Assembly: GCA_044508215.1 (NCBI GenBank) | Contig: JBIQID010000099.1 | Span: 1 to 12,283, forward strand | Direction: 5' to 3' | Length of the DNA stretch: 12,283 nucleotides | DNA from: JAEZFI01 sp044508215 | Lineage (GTDB): Bacteria; Actinomycetota; Acidimicrobiia; Acidimicrobiales; Microtrichaceae | Part shown: positions 1-6,447 of the stretch, piece after piece | How the letters are laid out: every line of letters starts with the position of its first letter | How positions within the stretch are numbered: position 1 is the stretch's first letter | The notes under the pieces: model-generated | Told to the model about the DNA's origin: nothing | Seen by the model: the letters and a program-made list of their open reading frames with translations, nothing else | Databases searched by the model: none | Program-made: the position numbers and the translations under genes

Positions 1-123
1 GAGGTCGCTGCACAGCATCCCGCCCACCACGGCCAGCGCCCGACCCCGCAGCCCACGTTGGAGCGCCCCGGGCGACGGAGCGGCCGCCGACGAGGCGGGA
101 GGCGAAGGCGGGGCCACGGACAC
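1..123 (-). CDS. N-terminal fragment of an unidentified, possibly membrane, protein (runs off the left edge)
   Basis: Forty-one codons are visible on the minus strand, from a GTG at 123-121 to the window edge, without a stop. The first 20 or so residues are Ala/Pro/Ser-rich. An Arg-containing stretch and then a hydrophobic run (RALAVVGGMLCSDL) follow, as at the start of a first transmembrane helix. An in-frame TAA at 135-133 limits how far upstream the gene can begin. That TAA is part of a TAAGCT hexamer placed six bases before the GTG, like the other leaderless starts in this window. The gene is divergent from the LCP gene, with 81 bases between the starts. A polyprenyl-phosphate sugar transferase or another glycan-locus membrane protein would fit the context, but 41 residues do not show this and no function is assigned. 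Confidence 0.5.
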   Translation of the reverse strand, partial: MSVAPPSPPASSAAAPSPGALQRGLRGRALAVVGGMLCSDL

Positions 124-129
124 GCGGCG

Positions 130-135
130 AGCTTA
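130..135 (-). promoter_or_regulatory. Putative -10 (TAAGCT) of a leaderless promoter, minus strand
   Basis: Read on the minus strand, TAAGCT is followed by six bases and then the GTG at 123-121. This places the expected transcription start at or next to the start codon. No convincing -35 hexamer is visible upstream. The same hexamer contains the in-frame stop that bounds the gene. Confidence 0.45.
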
Positions 136-192
136 CGAGCGGACCCCCGATGCGACCGCCCAGGCGGCACCGACCGGCAGGAGGCGGGCGGC

Positions 193-198
193 TACCTT
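193..198 (+). promoter_or_regulatory. Putative -10 (TACCTT) of a leaderless promoter for the LCP gene
   Basis: TACCTT is followed by six bases and then the GTG at 205, so transcription would begin at or near the start codon. There is no Shine-Dalgarno at a usable distance and no clear -35. Together with the minus-strand TAAGCT it makes the 124-204 gap a compact divergent promoter region. Confidence 0.5.
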
Positions 199-204
199 CG
201 GGGG

Positions 205-1680
205 GTGGCCGCCCGACGACCACGGCCTCGGCGGACGTGGCCGCAACGCCTGCTCATCGCGACGAACCTCCTGGTGGTGCTCGCCTGCTTCCTCGCGGCC
301 GGTGGGCTGACCATGGTGCGGTCTCGCCTCGAGAAGCTGCAGGTGGTGTCGGTGGGCCTGTCGCTCGCGCCCGCGAGCTCGGCGGACGAGCCCCAGAACA
401 TCCTGGTGATCGGCACCGACAACGCCGACCGGCTGGCCGAGGACGACCCGGTGCGCAACGACCGGCAGACCGGCTCGCTGCTCGCCGACGTCATCATGAT
501 CTTCCGCATCGATCCGACCGCCCAGACGGTCTCGCTGCTCTCGATCCCCCGGGACACCTACGTGCCGATCGAGCCGACCGGCCGGAAGTCGAAGATCAAC
601 TCGGCGATGGGCGGGCCGAGCGGTCCGCAGCACCTCATCGACACCATCAAGTCGAACTTCGGGATCTCGATCGAGCACTACGTCGAGGTCGACTTCCGGG
701 GCTTCCGGGACCTGGTCGAGGTGCTCGGCGGCGTGCCCGTCTACCTCTCGCACCCGGTGAGGGACCGCAACACGGCGCTCATGATCGAGCAGACGGGCTG
801 CGTCACCCTCGACCCGGTGCAGGCGCTGGCCTACGCGAGGTCGCGCCACCTCGAGTACCAGGTCGACGGGAGGTGGCGGACCGACCCCACCGGCGACCTG
901 GGCCGGATCAGCCGCCAGCAGGACTTCATCCGCCGCGCCGGCCAGCGCGCCATCGACAAGGGCCTCCGGAACCCGAGCAGCGCCCTCAGCCTGGTGAGCG
1001 CGGCCACGAAGGCCGTGACGCTCGACGACACGCTCACCGTCGGCGACATCCTCGAGCTCACCGACAGGTACCGCTCGTTCAACCTCGACGCGCTCGAGAA
1101 GCACCAGCTGCCCACCGACGGTGCTGGCAGCTCGTCGTTCAGCTACCAGACGGTGTCGTGGGACGAGGCCGAGCCGATCCTCGACATCTTCCGGGGCATC
1201 CGTGAGGGCGAGCCGCCGGAGGTGCGCAGCGTCCTCGTGTCGGTCGGTGGCGGGTCCGACGCTGCCACAGCTGTGTCGCAGTCGCTCGAGGCGGTCGGGT
1301 TCGACGCCGACGTCGACGAGGGCGCCTCCAGGTCTCGCCGCACCACCGTGCGCTACGGCGACAAGGGCGCCGAGGCGGCGGCCCTGCTCGCTCGCCACCT
1401 CGCTGCCGACGTCGAGTTCGAGCACGACCCGTCGCTGCCCGGCCGACGAGTCGAGCTGCAGCTGGGATCGGACGGGACCGACGTGCTGGAGGAGCCGAAG
1501 GACCCGTCCGCCGTGCCGGTGCCGACCACTCCCGACGCGCCGCCCACCACGCTCCTCGCCCGCAACACCACCACCACTGAGCCCGGTGCCACCGACGACG
1601 GCGAGCCGCCGGTCACGACCACCACGGTCATCGGCGTGGTGCCGGTCGACACCGCAGCAGCCGCCGCCTGCACTGGCTGA
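205..1680 (+). CDS. LytR-CpsA-Psr (LCP) family cell-envelope glycan ligase
   Basis: LCP enzymes transfer lipid-linked glycans, such as teichoic acids, arabinogalactan or capsule, from undecaprenyl phosphate to peptidoglycan outside the membrane. With the GTG start the protein has 491 residues: a short Arg-rich cytosolic end, one membrane segment at about 16-38, the LCP domain at about 65-260, a LytR_C domain at about 340-425, and a Thr/Pro-rich tail. LCP hallmarks are NILVIGTD (65-72), ADVIMIFRID, SIPRDTY with Arg116, KINSA, and QALAYARSRH with Arg212 and Arg214. The start at 205 is preferred because residues encoded upstream of it (from a TTG at 58) are Arg/Gly-rich low complexity and overlap the divergent gene. 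A TACCTT hexamer also sits just before it. The TGA stop lies inside a tandem repeat, so the C-terminus may have been reshaped. The gene lies in a sugar-nucleotide and glycosyltransferase cluster, which fits attachment of that glycan. Which glycan it transfers cannot be told. Confidence 0.93.
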   Translation: MAARRPRPRRTWPQRLLIATNLLVVLACFLAAGGLTMVRSRLEKLQVVSVGLSLAPASSADEPQNILVIGTDNADRLAEDDPVRNDRQTGSLLADVIMIFRIDPTAQTVSLLSIPRDTYVPIEPTGRKSKINSAMGGPSGPQHLIDTIKSNFGISIEHYVEVDFRGFRDLVEVLGGVPVYLSHPVRDRNTALMIEQTGCVTLDPVQALAYARSRHLEYQVDGRWRTDPTGDLGRISRQQDFIRRAGQRAIDKGLRNPSSALSLVSAATKAVTLDDTLTVGDILELTDRYRSFNLDALEKHQLPTDGAGSSSFSYQTVSWDEAEPILDIFRGIREGEPPEVRSVLVSVGGGSDAATAVSQSLEAVGFDADVDEGASRSRRTTVRYGDKGAEAAALLARHLAADVEFEHDPSLPGRRVELQLGSDGTDVLEEPKDPSAVPVPTTPDAPPTTLLARNTTTTEPGATDDGEPPVTTTTVIGVVPVDTAAAAACTG

Positions 1681-1834
1681 TCGGTTCCCCAACTCGCCGG
1701 GCCAGCTCCGCCTCAGTTTCGCTCGCAGGCTCGCTGCTTCGTGCTCCGCTACCCGGCTGATCTGTTTCTCGATGCGCCGGGCCAGCTCCGCCTCAGTTTC
1801 GCTCGCAGGCGCGCTGCTTCGAGCTCCTCAGGCT
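1675..1834. repeat. Tandem imperfect 80-bp repeat (two units, 1675-1754 and 1755-1834)
   Basis: Two units are offset by exactly 80 bases. Both start GGCTGATC, then comes a variable stretch of 12 bases, then 47 bases with a single mismatch (1695-1741 against 1775-1821; T1731 becomes G1811). They diverge in the last few bases apart from GCTCC. The first unit begins inside the LCP gene and supplies its TGA stop. GCCGGG (1696-1701 and 1776-1781) can pair with CCCGGC (1752-1757), so either half can fold around the unit boundary. The rest of the 257-base gap holds the ugd promoter and leader. I see no gene here. It resembles an extragenic repetitive (REP-like) family, but no other copy occurs in this window. 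Confidence 0.85.
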
Positions 1835-1840
1835 CAGGGT

Positions 1841-1868
1841 TTCGACTGACTTGGCCTCTCTGTACCAT
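1841..1868 (+). promoter_or_regulatory. Putative promoter of the ugd operon
   Basis: TTCGAC (1841-1846) and TACCAT (1863-1868) are separated by 16 bases, a plausible -35/-10 pair. Unlike the leaderless promoters in this window, this one would give a 5' leader of about 60 bases before the GTG at 1938. Confidence 0.4.
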
Positions 1869-1882
1869 CGGCTGTCGTCCAC

Positions 1883-1915
1883 CGGCCCTGGGGACACACC
1901 GCCACGGGCCGTCCC
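1883..1915 (+). promoter_or_regulatory. Possible alternative stem-loops in the ugd leader
   Basis: CGGCCC (1883-1888) pairs perfectly with GGGCCG (1906-1911), while GGGAC (1891-1895) pairs perfectly with GTCCC (1911-1915). The two stems share G1911 and interleave, so they would be mutually exclusive. They lie between the putative promoter and the GGAG ribosome binding site at 1927-1930. Short GC stems arise easily by chance at this base composition, and no known riboswitch class is recognised. Confidence 0.22.
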
Positions 1916-1937
1916 ACCGCACAGACGGAGTTGAACC

Positions 1938-3212
1938 GTGGCGAGCAACGTCGCAGTGATCGGGACCGGCTACGTCGGCCTCACGACCGGAGCATGCCTC
2001 GCATCGATCGGCCACGACGTCGTGTGCGCCGACATCGACGAGGACAAGGTCGCCCGTCTGAACAAGGGCGAGATCCCCATCCTCGAGGACGGGCTCGAGC
2101 TGATCGTGCGGGACGCCGTCCGCGAGGGTCGCCTGAGCTTCGTGGTGGGCGCTGCCAACGCCGTGAAGGGGCGCGAGTTCGTCTTCCTCTGCGTGCCCAC
2201 CCCGCAGGGCGAGGACGGGTCGGCCGACCTCAGCTACATCGAGGCCGCGGCCGTGGAGATCGCCCCGCACCTCGATCCCGACACGATCGTGATCAACAAG
2301 TCGACCGTGCCCGTGGGCTCCACCCGGGTGGTCGAGAAGGCGCTGCAGCGCGGCGACGTGCACGTGGTGTCGAACCCCGAGTTCCTCCGGGAGGGCTCGG
2401 CGGTCCACGACTTCCTGAACCCCGACCGCGTCGTGATCGGCGCCGACGACCAGGCCGCCGCCATCCGGCTGGCGTCGCTCTACATCGGGCTCGCCGCCCC
2501 GCTCATGGTCACCGACCCCGCGTCCGCCGAGACCATCAAGTACGCCTCGAACGCCTTCCTCGCCACCAAGATCAGCTTCGTGAACGCCATCGCTGCGGTC
2601 TGCGAGGCGGTGGGCGCCGACGTGGCCGACGTGGTCCTGGGCATGGGCTACGACAAGCGGATCGGCCAGGAGTTCCTCCGGCCGGGACCGGGCTGGGGCG
2701 GCTCGTGCTTCCCGAAGGACTCGCACGCGCTCATCCGGATCGCCGAGGACGCGGGCTACGACTTCCGCCTCCTGCGCGGCGTGGTCGACGTGAACGTCCA
2801 GCAGTTCGACCGGGTGGTCCAGAAGGTGGTCGACGCGGTCGGCGGCTCCGTCGAGGGCGTGCGCATCGGCGCCTGGGGCCTCACCTTCAAGGCCCGTACC
2901 GACGACACCCGCGACTCGCCGGCGATCGAGATCATCCACCGCCTGCAGGCGCTGGGCGCGAAGGTCGTGGCGTTCGACCCCGCGATCGACAACGACATCG
3001 CCGGCATCGAGGTGGCCGCCGACCCGTACGAGGCAGCCCGCGACGCCGAGTGCCTCGTCGTGCTCACCGAGTGGGACGACTTCAAGTGGTACGACCTCGA
3101 CCAGGTCGCCGAGGCGATGACCAGCCGGCGGGTGGTCGACGCCCGGAACCTCCTCGACCGCACGCGCCTCCGCAACGCCGGGTTCGAGTACCAGGGCATC
3201 GGCAGGAGCTGA
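1938..3212 (+). CDS. ugd: UDP-glucose 6-dehydrogenase
   Basis: This enzyme oxidises UDP-glucose to UDP-glucuronate with two NAD+ in the cytosol, providing the acidic sugar precursor of surface polysaccharides. The 424-residue length is typical. The N-terminal Rossmann domain has the dinucleotide motif GTGYVG (9-14). The central domain carries NKSTVPVGS and NPEFLREGS. The active-site block GWGGSCFPKD contains the catalytic Cys257. The C-terminal UDP-binding domain contains GLTFKARTDDTRDSP. The GTG start is supported by GGAG seven bases upstream and by the homologous start of the Rossmann strand. It is the first gene of a unit with the UDP-glucuronate decarboxylase, whose start is two bases beyond this stop, so the product probably feeds straight into UDP-xylose. 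The assignment is secure. Confidence 0.97.
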   Translation: MASNVAVIGTGYVGLTTGACLASIGHDVVCADIDEDKVARLNKGEIPILEDGLELIVRDAVREGRLSFVVGAANAVKGREFVFLCVPTPQGEDGSADLSYIEAAAVEIAPHLDPDTIVINKSTVPVGSTRVVEKALQRGDVHVVSNPEFLREGSAVHDFLNPDRVVIGADDQAAAIRLASLYIGLAAPLMVTDPASAETIKYASNAFLATKISFVNAIAAVCEAVGADVADVVLGMGYDKRIGQEFLRPGPGWGGSCFPKDSHALIRIAEDAGYDFRLLRGVVDVNVQQFDRVVQKVVDAVGGSVEGVRIGAWGLTFKARTDDTRDSPAIEIIHRLQALGAKVVAFDPAIDNDIAGIEVAADPYEAARDAECLVVLTEWDDFKWYDLDQVAEAMTSRRVVDARNLLDRTRLRNAGFEYQGIGRS

Positions 3213-3214
3213 AC

Positions 3215-4150
3215 GTGCGCATCGTCGTCACGGGTGGGGCCGGGTTCCTCGGCTCCCACCTCTGCGAGTCGCTGCTCGACCGGGGCGACGAGGTCATCGC
3301 GGTCGACAACCTGGTGACCGGCTCGCAGGAGAACATCGCCCACCTCTTCGGACGGCCGGGCTTCACGTTCGTGCGCCACGACGTGTCGAACTACGTGTGG
3401 ATCCCGGGCGACCTCGACGCCGTGCTCCACTTCGCGTCGCCGGCGTCGCCCCGTGACTACCTCGAGATGCCCATCCAGACGCTGAAGGTGGGCAGCCTCG
3501 GCACGCACAACACCCTGGGCCTCGCCCGGGCGAAGGACGCCCGCTACCTCCTCGCCAGCACGTCGGAGGTGTACGGCGACCCCCAGGTGCACCCGCAGAC
3601 CGAGGCCTACTGGGGCCACGTGAACCCGATCGGGCCCCGCGGCGTGTACGACGAGGCCAAGCGCTTCGCCGAGGCGATGACGATGGCGTACCACCGCCAC
3701 CACGGCCTCGACACGAGGATCGTGCGGTTCTTCAACACCTACGGCCCCCGGATGCGGCCCCGTGACGGCCGCGTCGTCTCCAACTTCGTGTGCCAGGCGC
3801 TGAAGGGCGAACCGCTCACGGTGTACGGGGAGGGCGAGCAGACGCGCAGCTTCGGCTACGTCTCCGACACCATCCGAGGCGTGATCGCCCTGCTGGACTC
3901 GAACGTCACCGAGCCGGTCAACATCGGCAACCCCGGTGAGTTCACCATCCGCGAGCTGGCCGACCTGGTGCTCCGGATGACCGGCTCGTCGTCGACGATC
4001 GAGCACCGTCCGCTGCCCGAGGACGACCCCACGCAGCGGCGCCCCGACATCACGCGGGCGACGACCGAGCTGGGATGGGAGCCGAAGGTGTCGCTCGAGG
4101 AGGGGCTCGAGCCCACCATCGAGTGGTTCCGCTCGCAGCTGCTGCCCTAG
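3215..4150 (+). CDS. uxs: UDP-glucuronate decarboxylase (UDP-xylose synthase)
   Basis: This NAD+-dependent extended SDR oxidises UDP-glucuronate at C4, decarboxylates it and reduces it to UDP-xylose. The 311-residue protein starts with the cofactor motif GGAGFLG (7-13). It has the features that mark the UXS branch: ASPASPRDYLEMPIQTLKVG, the block TSEVYGDPQVHPQ (Tyr120 within it), YWGHVNPIGPRG, and the catalytic pair Tyr145/Lys149 in YDEAKR. RFFNTYGPRM and TRSFGYVSD follow. The GTG start has AGGAG six bases upstream, inside the end of ugd. The immediate upstream neighbour makes its substrate, and a glycosyltransferase gene starts 11 bases after its stop, so a UDP-xylose or UDP-glucuronate user in this operon is likely. 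There is no fused formyltransferase domain of the ArnA type, which argues against a polymyxin-resistance role. Confidence 0.94.
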   Translation: MRIVVTGGAGFLGSHLCESLLDRGDEVIAVDNLVTGSQENIAHLFGRPGFTFVRHDVSNYVWIPGDLDAVLHFASPASPRDYLEMPIQTLKVGSLGTHNTLGLARAKDARYLLASTSEVYGDPQVHPQTEAYWGHVNPIGPRGVYDEAKRFAEAMTMAYHRHHGLDTRIVRFFNTYGPRMRPRDGRVVSNFVCQALKGEPLTVYGEGEQTRSFGYVSDTIRGVIALLDSNVTEPVNIGNPGEFTIRELADLVLRMTGSSSTIEHRPLPEDDPTQRRPDITRATTELGWEPKVSLEEGLEPTIEWFRSQLLP

Positions 4151-4161
4151 AGCAGGCACAC

Positions 4162-5286
4162 ATGCGCGTTGCGGTGACCTTGCTGCAGTGCTGGCACCGC
4201 ACCCCGGGCGGCACGGCGCGCGCCGCAATCGAGCAGGTCCGTGCGCTCGGCGATCTCCCGGCCGGCGACGACCTCGAGCTCGTGGGCGTCGGAGCGTGGG
4301 GCCTCGGCCGCTACGGCAGGCCGCCGACCGAGGGATGGGACCCGCCCGTGGCGGTCCGCCGCCTCCCCGCACCACAGCAGGTGTTGTACGAGACCTGGCA
4401 CCGCTGGCGCGTGCCCCCGGTGCAGTGGGCGACCGGCCGGGTCGACCTCGTCCACGCCACCACCATCACGGTCCCTCCCCGTCGGCGCGATGTGCCGCTG
4501 GTGGTGACCGTCCACGACCTGTTCCCCCTCGACTTCCCGGACCAGTTCACCGAGCGGGGCCTCGCGATGATGCGGCGGGGGATCGACCTCGCCCGCGCCG
4601 AGGCCGACGTGGTGCTGTGCTCGTCGCAGTCGACCCTCGAACGCTGCGTCCAGGCGGGCTTCGACCGGGGCCGGCTCCGCCACGTCCCGCTCGGCGTGCG
4701 AGCAGAGGAGGTCGGAGCGGGCCGGGTCGCGGACGTGCTGCGGCGCCATGGGCTGGGCGAGCGGCCGTTCGTGCTGTGGGTGGGCACGGTCGAGCCGCGC
4801 AAGAACCTCGCCACGCTCGTCGAGGCGTTCGCTGCGCTCCCCCCAGGGGCGGCGGACCTGGTGATCGTCGGGCCCGCCGGCTGGCACGTGGACCTCCGCG
4901 GCCTCGTCGAACCGCTGGGGGAGCGGGTGAAGGTGCTCGGCCGGGTCGACGACGGTGACCTCGCCGCCCTCAACGCTGCAGCGGCGGTGGCGGCGCTGCC
5001 CAGCCACGCCGAGGGGTTCGGGTTCACCGCGCTGGAAGCGATGGTGCAGGGCACGCCCGTGGTGGTGAGCGCCGGCTCGGCCAGCGAGGAGGTGGTCGGC
5101 GACGCCGGCGTGGTCCTCCCGGCGACCGACGTGGCCGCCTGGACCACGGCGCTGGGGGAACTGCTGGATCACCCGGATCGGGCCGCCGAACTGGCGGAGG
5201 CCGGGCGGGTCCGCGCCGCCGGCTGGACCTGGCAGCGGTGCGCCGAGGAGACGCTCGCCGCCTACCGGGCCGCGTTGGCGGCGTGA
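4162..5286 (+). CDS. GT4-family glycosyltransferase
   Basis: This is a retaining GT-B fold glycosyltransferase of 374 residues that would add a sugar from an NDP donor to a growing lipid-linked glycan at the cytosolic face. The N-terminal acceptor half includes TVHDLFPLDFP, with His118. The C-terminal donor half begins near WVGTVEPRKNL, with Arg213 and Lys214 as likely phosphate contacts. It then has HAEGFGFTALEAM, the EX7E motif with Glu284 and Glu292. The ATG at 4162 is chosen because MRVAVTLLQ is the expected first strand of the fold. Codons upstream in the same frame overlap the decarboxylase gene and read as low complexity. It is the third gene of the ugd-uxs unit, so xylose or glucuronate transfer is a reasonable guess, but donor and acceptor cannot be read from the sequence. 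Its last 25 bases overlap the convergent gene on the other strand. Confidence 0.9.
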   Translation: MRVAVTLLQCWHRTPGGTARAAIEQVRALGDLPAGDDLELVGVGAWGLGRYGRPPTEGWDPPVAVRRLPAPQQVLYETWHRWRVPPVQWATGRVDLVHATTITVPPRRRDVPLVVTVHDLFPLDFPDQFTERGLAMMRRGIDLARAEADVVLCSSQSTLERCVQAGFDRGRLRHVPLGVRAEEVGAGRVADVLRRHGLGERPFVLWVGTVEPRKNLATLVEAFAALPPGAADLVIVGPAGWHVDLRGLVEPLGERVKVLGRVDDGDLAALNAAAAVAALPSHAEGFGFTALEAMVQGTPVVVSAGSASEEVVGDAGVVLPATDVAAWTTALGELLDHPDRAAELAEAGRVRAAGWTWQRCAEETLAAYRAALAA

Positions 5287-6380
5287 CGCGCGAGCGCGAC
5301 CACGTCCCACGCTCCGCCGAGCGGCCGGATCGCCCGTCCGCGCTCGGCCAGCGATCGGCGCGCCGCCTCGTCGTCGAGCGCGGTGAGCGCGTCGGCGAAC
5401 TCGGCGGCGTGGCCGTCGACGTCCACGAGCAGAGCGGCGTCACCGGCGAGGTCGCGGAACGCTCCGATGGCCCGCGCCGCCACCGGCAGGCCGACCGCCT
5501 GTGCCTCGACGAGGGGCAGCCCCTGCGTCTCGGTGGTGGAGGGCAGCAGCAGCACGTCCGCGGCCACCATCTCGGCGGCCACGTCGTCCCTCGACACGTG
5601 GCCACGGCGCTCCACCCTGACCCCGGCCAGCTCGGCCCGTTCCACGGCGTCATCGAGTGCACGGCCCGCAGCAGGTTCACGCACCGTGCCGAGGTGCACG
5701 AGGGTCACCGTCCGCCCCTGCGACTGGGCGAACCGCCGCACCGCGTCCACCGCCACGTCGAGCTGCTTGTAGGGGTAGGCGTCGCCCACCAGCAGCACCC
5801 GCTCGATGCGGGGACGGTGGTCGTCCTTCGTGGCCGAGATGCCGACCACCGGGATCGGAGCCACCTCGATCCGCGATCGGTCCACGCCGGTAGCGGCCGC
5901 CACGTCGTCGGCGCTCGACGGTGTGGAGCACACGATGAGGTCGGCGCGCCGCGCGCTCGCCCGGGCCCACGCCCCGAGCGCAGCGAACTTCAACCGCCGA
6001 GCGAGCGGCCACCCGGGATCCACCGGGCCGTAGAGGTGGGGGTTCTGCACGACCATCGTCTGCGACCGGCCGCGCCCACCTCGCAGCAGCGGCAGGCGAT
6101 CGCAGAACCCCACCCACACCTCCGCTCGTGGCTGACCGACCGCCTCCCGCCAGAGCGCTCCGATCCTCCCGGGCGTCGACGGCGCCCATCCCGCATCGGC
6201 TGCCTCGCCCACGAAGCCGCCCGGCACCTGCGCGACCGCGCCCGGCGGGCAGCCCGCCCGGAGTGCCGCGGACAGCGCCACCTCGGTGCCGGCACCGCCC
6301 ACCGTCCCGGCCGCCAGCACCACGGGCGCCACCGGTGCGGAGCGGTGGCCGTGATCGTGCGGCGGGGGACCTTCGGCCAT
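5262..6380 (-). CDS. GT4-family glycosyltransferase
   Basis: This is a 372-residue GT-B glycosyltransferase on the opposite strand to all other complete surface-glycan genes here. A glycine-rich N-terminal loop follows the first strand (AAGTVGGAGTEVALS). VVQNPHLYGP and ADLIVCSTPSSADDVA lie in the acceptor half. The donor half has LLVGDAYPYKQLDV (Lys near 205) in place of the more usual GxxxxRKN. It then has STTETQGLPLVEAQAVGLPV, giving the EX7E pair Glu284 and Glu292. The ATG at 6380 precedes a short Pro/His-rich lead; a later start is possible. A weak CAGACT lies seven bases before the ATG on the minus strand. The gene is divergent from the next glycosyltransferase (67 bases apart) and its TAG falls inside the end of the convergent one. 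Donor and acceptor are unknown. Confidence 0.87.
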   Translation of the reverse strand: MAEGPPPHDHGHRSAPVAPVVLAAGTVGGAGTEVALSAALRAGCPPGAVAQVPGGFVGEAADAGWAPSTPGRIGALWREAVGQPRAEVWVGFCDRLPLLRGGRGRSQTMVVQNPHLYGPVDPGWPLARRLKFAALGAWARASARRADLIVCSTPSSADDVAAATGVDRSRIEVAPIPVVGISATKDDHRPRIERVLLVGDAYPYKQLDVAVDAVRRFAQSQGRTVTLVHLGTVREPAAGRALDDAVERAELAGVRVERRGHVSRDDVAAEMVAADVLLLPSTTETQGLPLVEAQAVGLPVAARAIGAFRDLAGDAALLVDVDGHAAEFADALTALDDEAARRSLAERGRAIRPLGGAWDVVALARHAANAAR

Positions 6381-6433
6381 CCGGGCCAGTCTGACGCCAC
6401 GGGCGGCCCCGCGGGTGCTCCGGGTGCCGGCGG

Positions 6434-6439
6434 TACTGT
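6434..6439 (+). promoter_or_regulatory. Putative -10 (TACTGT) of a leaderless promoter
   Basis: TACTGT is followed by eight bases and then the GTG at 6448. No Shine-Dalgarno precedes that start and no clear -35 is visible. The site lies in the 67-base gap between two divergent glycosyltransferase genes. Confidence 0.5.
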
Positions 6440-6447
6440 CTGCGCCC

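Noticed and set aside
58..204. Extension of the LCP gene to a TTG at 58
   Set aside because: The added residues are Arg/Gly-rich low complexity, overlap the divergent minus-strand gene, and lie upstream of a well-placed TACCTT and GTG at 205.
133..1692. Long open frame on the minus strand opposite the LCP gene
   Set aside because: Its translation is compositionally biased (Arg, Gly, Val, His) with no domain; it is the codon-position shadow expected opposite a real high-GC gene.
1675..1834. CRISPR array or insertion-sequence ends at the tandem repeat
   Set aside because: There are only two adjoining units without regular spacers, and no transposase or terminal inverted repeats are visible.
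1749..2939. Long minus-strand open frame opposite ugd
   Set aside because: No recognisable motif; rich in Asp, His and Val as expected for an antisense shadow. The plus strand encodes an unambiguous UDP-glucose dehydrogenase.
2756..4375. Minus-strand open frame opposite ugd and uxs
   Set aside because: Spans two secure plus-strand genes and has no domain or start signal.
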